A stretch of DNA of 10,958 nucleotides, from assembly GCA_046597185.1 (NCBI GenBank), contig JBKJLF010000719.1, positions 1-10,958 on the forward strand, given 5' to 3'. Below the pieces are notes generated by a model. The model was not told the origin of the DNA and made no database searches. It saw only the letters and a program-made list of their open reading frames with translations. The position numbers were made by a program, and so were the translations under genes. This DNA comes from CAMBDR01 sp046597185. GTDB lineage: Bacteria > Pseudomonadota > Gammaproteobacteria > Burkholderiales > Burkholderiaceae_D. Positions 7,298 through 10,958 of this stretch are shown piece by piece; positions within the stretch are counted from its first letter, which is position 1, and each line of letters starts with the position of its first letter.

Positions 7298-7426
7298 ATG
7301 AATCCGGTAGAACCGCAAGAAGCGGATCAAGGCAATCCGAAATTTGGTCGATTGCTCTTGGTATTGGTCGCTGCTGTGCTCTTGATAGGGGTGATTACCT
7401 TTGCATCTGAAGCGCTCCTTGGATGA
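7298..7426 (+). CDS. Small single-pass membrane protein, 42 residues
   Basis: The function is not recognised. The frame encodes a hydrophilic, acidic N-terminus (MNPVEPQEADQGNPKFGR), one strongly hydrophobic segment at about 19-36 (LLLVLVAAVLLIGVITFA) and a short tail (SEALLG), ending TGA. Lys15 and Arg18 directly before the helix favour an N-in, C-out orientation. Support comes from a GAGGTG ribosome site (7287-7292) five bases before ATG, a good promoter 60 bp upstream, a clean hydropathy pattern, and a following gene only 16 bp away. Such peptides often modulate or anchor a partner; the obvious candidate is the next gene's product, but this is inference. It could be a chance frame, though the promoter, ribosome site and TM pattern together make that unlikely. 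Confidence 0.66.
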   Translation: MNPVEPQEADQGNPKFGRLLLVLVAAVLLIGVITFASEALLG

Positions 7427-7442
7427 TGGTTGGAGTTGATTT

Positions 7443-8261
7443 ATGGATTTAGAAGGTGCTGTAGGCGGCGATGCACTGGCGCGCCACATTGCGCATGCAT
7501 TACAGTGTGAACGAATGGCACAGGCCTTGGCCCATGCCGATAGTGATATCGCCAGCCGGATTGATACCGGGGAAGTGCCGGGCTTTGTGGAACGCTTTCT
7601 GGAGCACCAGTGGCGTCAGGTATTGGCACGTGCTTATGATCAAACCAGTGCCGGGATTGAACACGATATTTGTCAAACCAGTGGGGCCGATAGCCATGCG
7701 CAAGTGCAAGCGCTGATTGCGCCCTTGCTCAAAGCCATGGATGATTTGATTTGGACCACGCAACCCAAGTTTTTGGCCGAGCATTGTCAAATGGTTCTGG
7801 GCCGTTTGAATAGTTTGCTGCCTGTGTTGGAGCGCGGTTTGAATGAGATTAAATGGGCCGGGCCAGAGCGTGAGGAATTTCTTGCCCGTTTGGCCGAACG
7901 CCATGTTTCGGTGGCGCGTGGCCCGGTGTCAGATCGGCGGCGCATTGAGTTGGCGGTGGATGCGGTGCAAAAGTCAAGCGAGCGGCGTTGGGAGCACGAG
8001 AGCCAAATGCAAGCGCGCGAGAAAGATCCGGCCCGCGCTGCGGTGAATGCGATTGTGATGGGAACCTGGGTTGAATTACTCAATAGCGATGAAACCGCTT
8101 TGCATTACTATAAGCTGGCATGGATTAGCCCGGCGCGTACCATGTTTATTTTTATCGAGCGCGACGGACAAGCCTTCTTTTCACTGGCTGCCGAAAAACT
8201 GATCCAATACATGCAAGACCAAAGCGCCCGTATTGTGCAAGACAAGGGAGCCCCGCGCTAA
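7443..8261 (+). CDS. Short DUF1631-family protein (C-terminal region only)
   Basis: The 272-residue product matches, by recalled pattern, the C-terminal part of DUF1631 proteins of beta- and gammaproteobacteria. It has the segment VERFLEHQWRQVLARAY, then DDLIWTTQPKFLAEH with LLPVLERGLNEI, and a terminal beta-rich module, GTWVELLNSDETALHYYKLAWISPARTMFIFIERDGQAFF (about residues 203-243). Family members are usually 700-800 residues, so about two thirds is missing at the N-terminus. It is not an obvious broken gene: the ATG has its own GGAG seven bases upstream (7432-7435), and no remnant of the longer form precedes it. It is predicted cytoplasmic and mostly helical, with a charged stretch at 165-200. 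The WVEL...LAWISP end recalls PilZ-like barrels, but no RxxxR c-di-GMP motif was identified. The function of the family is unknown. It is probably co-transcribed with the membrane peptide gene and converges on dadA with 28 bp between stops. Confidence 0.75.
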   Translation: MDLEGAVGGDALARHIAHALQCERMAQALAHADSDIASRIDTGEVPGFVERFLEHQWRQVLARAYDQTSAGIEHDICQTSGADSHAQVQALIAPLLKAMDDLIWTTQPKFLAEHCQMVLGRLNSLLPVLERGLNEIKWAGPEREEFLARLAERHVSVARGPVSDRRRIELAVDAVQKSSERRWEHESQMQAREKDPARAAVNAIVMGTWVELLNSDETALHYYKLAWISPARTMFIFIERDGQAFFSLAAEKLIQYMQDQSARIVQDKGAPR

Positions 8262-8289
8262 GCCCTGGCGCATACGCTTGGCTGGCAGC

Positions 8290-9579
8290 TTATTTTTTCA
8301 ATTTCTTTTTTTCGGCCCCGGTGAACAGAAAATCGACTTGTGGCGCGCGCCCTGAAATGATATCGGCAATCGCCAAACCGGAGCCGCAGCCCATGGTCCA
8401 GCCCAAGGTGCCATGCCCGGTATTAAGATACAGATTTTTGATGGCGCTTTGGCCAATATAAGGCACGTTGGAGGGGGTGAGCGGGCGCAAACCGCTCCAA
8501 TACACCGGGTTATCAAAATCACAGGCAGTCGGAAACAGTTCGCGTGCGCGCCGGGTAATGGCTTGGCAGCGGGTGTGATTGAGTTCGCGCCCGTAGCCGT
8601 CCAGCTCGCAGGTGCCCGCCACGCGTAGACGCTCACCCAGGCGCGAGAGTACCAGTTTATATCCATCGTCGGTGAGTGACACGCTGGGTGCGGCGTCAGG
8701 ATCGATCACGCGGTAGGTGGCTGAATAGCCTTTGCCAGGGTAAATCATCAATGAAATCCCCAGTGGTGCGAGGAGTGCTTGGGAAAAGCTGCCCATGGCC
8801 ACCACAAAAGCGTCGGCGGCCAAGGTTTGATGGCGACCCACTTCATCAATCACTTCAACCGAATCGACCCGCCGTGCAGCAGCGCTGCCGTGAGCCAGCA
8901 AGCGGGTGACGCTGGTGTTGAAACGAAATTGCACGCCTGCCTGGGCCGCCGCGGCGGCCAAACCGGTGGTAAATTGCCAGACATCGCCGGATTCATCGGT
9001 TGCGGTAAAATCACCGCCCACGATTTTGTCTGCGATAGGGCGTAAAGCAGGTTCAATCTTCAACACGGCTTTGGCATCAATCGAATGGCGTGGGCAACCC
9101 AGTTCGCGCATCAGGGTGGCGGCGGGCAAAGAATGGTCGAACTCGGCTTGATCGGTATAGAAATGCAAAATGCCACGGTTCAGGCAATCGTATTCAATCC
9201 CGGTTTCCATGCGTACCTGTTGCAGGGTTTGGCGGCTGTATTCGGCCATGGCGACAATTTGCCGAATATTCCATGCGGTGCGCGCGGGCGTGCATTCGCG
9301 CAAAAAAGCCAGACCCCACATCCATTGCAACCATTCCGGCCGAAAGCGGTAGAGCAGGGGCGCATCTTCCTGCCCCAACCATTTAATGATTTTACCCGGG
9401 GCCGCCGTATTGGCCCACGGCTCGGCGTGGGACACCGAAATTTGGCAGCCATTGGCAAAACTGGTTTCCTGGGCCACCCCCGGTTGCCGCTCGATCACGG
9501 TCACTTCATGCCCGGCTTTTTGCAAAAACCAGGCGCTCGCGGTGCCGATAATACCTGAACCCAATACGATGACTTTCAT
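8290..9579 (-). CDS. dadA: D-amino-acid dehydrogenase small subunit DadA (FAD)
   Basis: DadA oxidises D-amino acids, mainly D-alanine, to 2-oxo acids plus ammonia at the inner face of the cytoplasmic membrane, passing electrons to the respiratory chain. The 429-residue protein starts with the FAD-binding Rossmann motif GSGIIG (7-12), with acidic E30 ending the second strand. It continues with the family signature ETSFANGCQISVSHAEPWA and ends with SGLRPLTPSNVPYIG and LNTGHGTLGWTMGCGSG, both typical of DadA. Its length fits the family (about 415-435). The start at 9579 has a GGGGAG ribosome site seven bases upstream (9587-9592). The C-terminus is lysine-rich (EKKKLKK). The usual partner, an alanine racemase gene, is not beside it. 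The neighbouring LacI-type gene is divergent, and no Lrp or LacI site could be identified between them. Alternative glycine oxidase or sarcosine oxidase-like functions are less likely given the signatures. Confidence 0.93.
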   Translation of the reverse strand: MKVIVLGSGIIGTASAWFLQKAGHEVTVIERQPGVAQETSFANGCQISVSHAEPWANTAAPGKIIKWLGQEDAPLLYRFRPEWLQWMWGLAFLRECTPARTAWNIRQIVAMAEYSRQTLQQVRMETGIEYDCLNRGILHFYTDQAEFDHSLPAATLMRELGCPRHSIDAKAVLKIEPALRPIADKIVGGDFTATDESGDVWQFTTGLAAAAAQAGVQFRFNTSVTRLLAHGSAAARRVDSVEVIDEVGRHQTLAADAFVVAMGSFSQALLAPLGISLMIYPGKGYSATYRVIDPDAAPSVSLTDDGYKLVLSRLGERLRVAGTCELDGYGRELNHTRCQAITRRARELFPTACDFDNPVYWSGLRPLTPSNVPYIGQSAIKNLYLNTGHGTLGWTMGCGSGLAIADIISGRAPQVDFLFTGAEKKKLKK

Positions 9580-9859
9580 GTTCCCGCTCCCCGGATGATG
9601 TTGATTTTGATTGTAATACGCATGGCAAGGCGGGGCATGCCTTTTCTAAAATCGTAGTGTTGTCTTTTTGCAATTCGGGGGAAGAGGCGTTGTTTTCATG
9701 TGTTTCCTGTGATGGATCGGCACTTTTTCCATGCAGCTAAAGGGCAGGCAGGCGCAATAGTGGTCGGATGCGCATTTTTTTTGCGGCGCACCATGAATTC
9801 GCCCGACTCACCTGATATGCTCGCTGCAGGAATGTCACCATCGTTTAATTATTATTACT
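9580..9859. other. Divergent intergenic region dadA / lacI-type gene
   Basis: These 280 bp must contain promoters for both genes, but no convincing -35/-10 pair with proper spacing was found on either strand. Visible items are an 8-bp palindrome GGCATGCC (9634-9641), a loose inverted repeat TGCGC...GCGCA flanking a T8 tract (about 9769-9790), and a very AT-rich run just before the lacI-type ATG. No canonical LacI-family operator with a central CG was recognised. Confidence 0.5.
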
Positions 9860-10876
9860 ATGTCCACTATTCGTACCGTCGCTGATCTTGCAGGCGTGTC
9901 CACCGCAACCGTTTCCCGCGTCATGAATGAACCCGGGAAAGTACGCGAACCCACGCGCTTGCGGGTTGAGGCGGCCATGCGTGATTTAAATTTTTCGCGC
10001 AATGCCTTTGCTGCCTCACTGGTTACCCAACTGTCCAATTGCATTGGCTTGATCGTGGCCAATTTGTCGGGCGCTTTTTTTGCTCCTTTAATTAATAAAG
10101 TTGAAGAAGTGGTGAGTGGGAGCGGTAATTTTTTGGTCATTAGCTGCAGCAAGGATACGCGTGCCGAAGTGGAGGGCGCGTTACAGTTTTTACGTCAACG
10201 CCGTTGTGATGCGATTATTTTATTTCCGGCCCAACTGACTGATCAAGACTTGCATGCCGCCATGAGCGCCTACCCGAATCTGGTGCTGATTCATCGCACG
10301 GCACCGGGTTTTGAACAGCGTTGCATACAAATCGATAATCATGCTGGTGCCAGGCTGGCGGCGCGCTATTTAATCGATTGCGGTCATCGCGAATTTGGCA
10401 TCATCAGTGGGCCAGCCACCAATGTTGAAAGCAATCAAAGGCTGGCCGGGTTTATTGAAACGCTGGCAGCGGCCGATATTCACCCGCCGCCACAACTGGT
10501 GTATGAAGGTGATTTTCAACTCGAAGCCGGGCGGCGCGGCATGGCGGAGCTGTTGGCCAATAATCGGCCCTTCAGCGCCGTGTTTTGTCTCAATGATCAA
10601 ATGGCATTTGGCGCACTCGATTATTGTCGTGCCGTGGGCATCGATGTACCGGGGCAGATTTCGATCATGGGTTTTGATGACGTTGAATATTCCAATCTGG
10701 TGCATCCGCGCTTGACCACCATCAGCCATCCCATCAGTGAACTGGCACAAATTGCTGCTGAAATTGCGCTGCGTCTGGCGGCCAGCCAGTCAGTGCAAGC
10801 AGCACAACCCTTGCTGGTGCCCAAACTGATGATTCGGGATTCGGTGCGGCATTTTCGTCAGGAAAATCGTTCTTAA
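9860..10876 (+). CDS. LacI/GalR-family transcriptional regulator
   Basis: This 338-residue regulator has an N-terminal LacI-type HTH (TIRTVADLAGVSTATVSRVMN, recognition helix about 15-23), a hinge (about 45-62, NAFAASLVTQLSN) and a periplasmic-binding-protein-like effector domain (about 62-330) with family signatures such as CDAIILFPAQ, CGHREFGIISGP and DVPGQISIMGFDDVEYSNLVHPRLTTI. The hinge keeps the Leu that enters the minor groove, but the usual Arg of the ARSL motif is Ala. The effector is probably a sugar or nucleoside; the sequence does not say which. The start is fixed by the family N-terminus, yet there is no Shine-Dalgarno: the 16 bases before ATG are nearly all A and T. It is divergent from dadA, but DadA is not a typical LacI target. 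A sugar-uptake gene to the right of the window is a more likely target. Confidence 0.93.
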   Translation: MSTIRTVADLAGVSTATVSRVMNEPGKVREPTRLRVEAAMRDLNFSRNAFAASLVTQLSNCIGLIVANLSGAFFAPLINKVEEVVSGSGNFLVISCSKDTRAEVEGALQFLRQRRCDAIILFPAQLTDQDLHAAMSAYPNLVLIHRTAPGFEQRCIQIDNHAGARLAARYLIDCGHREFGIISGPATNVESNQRLAGFIETLAAADIHPPPQLVYEGDFQLEAGRRGMAELLANNRPFSAVFCLNDQMAFGALDYCRAVGIDVPGQISIMGFDDVEYSNLVHPRLTTISHPISELAQIAAEIALRLAASQSVQAAQPLLVPKLMIRDSVRHFRQENRS

Positions 10877-10913
10877 GTGAAGCCGCATCAGACCTGTTAT
10901 TTGATTTGGTGCG

Positions 10914-10948
10914 AGTTATACTAATTTATTTCAAAAACTAGTATAACT
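10914..10948. repeat. 35-bp near-perfect palindrome, probable operator or hairpin
   Basis: The arms AGTTATACTA (10914-10923) and TAGTATAACT (10939-10948) are perfect 10-bp inverted repeats. Extended inward to 16-bp arms they still match at 14 of 16 positions, leaving a 3-bp centre (10930-10932). The site begins 38 bp after the stop of the LacI-type gene. It is AT-rich and has no following T-run, so it is not a standard intrinsic terminator. It lacks the central CG of typical LacI operators. It most likely belongs to the control region of the next gene, outside the window. Confidence 0.8.
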
Positions 10949-10958
10949 TGAGTGTTGA

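Noticed and set aside
7259..7301. Two tiny plus-strand frames (8-9 codons) just upstream of 7298, one overlapping the ATG as ATGA
   Set aside because: A leader peptide is conceivable, but there is no ribosome site for them and short frames like this occur by chance.
8262..8289. Possible bidirectional terminator between the convergent DUF1631 and dadA genes
   Set aside because: Only a 3-bp GCG/CGC core is found; no stable stem followed by a T-run could be built.
9634..9641. GGCATGCC palindrome as a LacI-type operator
   Set aside because: It is too short and lacks the central CG and flanking half-sites of LacI-family operators.

Overview
The window looks like an ordinary chromosomal stretch of a proteobacterium, most likely a betaproteobacterium. 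That placement is an inference from the GlmM signature (GEGSGH sugar loop), the DUF1631 protein and the general gene set; no rRNA or other marker fixes the taxon. No insertion sequence, phage gene, tRNA, CRISPR array or integron was seen.

Layout, left to right: (1) the nearly complete 3' part of glmM (+), cut by the window edge. (2) A compact minus-strand operon, arsR - arsI - aquaporin (2981 down to 1357), convergent with glmM. It has a clear promoter whose -35/-10 spacer is occupied by a perfect inverted repeat, the probable ArsR operator, and phased A-tract repeats lie upstream. (3) A very large minus-strand sensor histidine kinase (3123-6995) with 14 recognisable beta-propeller strand repeats, a Y_Y_Y domain, one membrane segment, a GAF domain and a kinase core, but no receiver and no response regulator beside it. 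(4) A plus-strand pair starting from a good promoter: a 42-residue single-pass membrane peptide gene (7298-7426) and, 16 bp later, a short protein equivalent to the C-terminal part of the DUF1631 family. (5) dadA, a D-amino-acid dehydrogenase (-), convergent with the DUF1631 gene. (6) A LacI/GalR-family repressor gene (+), divergent from dadA, followed at the window edge by a long near-perfect palindrome that probably belongs to the control region of the next gene.

The most coherent functional unit is the ars operon. The sensor has a C-terminal CC-x5-CC cysteine cluster, the enzyme is an ArsI/CadI-type dioxygenase carrying the vicinal cysteine pair of C-As lyases, and the channel is an AqpS-like MIP protein with Val in place of the usual NPA-adjacent Arg. 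Together they suggest: sense trivalent (methyl)arsenical, cleave the C-As bond, and let As(OH)3 leave through the channel. No arsenate reductase, arsenite pump or ArsM is present in the window. The least understood items are the membrane peptide/DUF1631 pair, the orphan propeller kinase and the edge palindrome.
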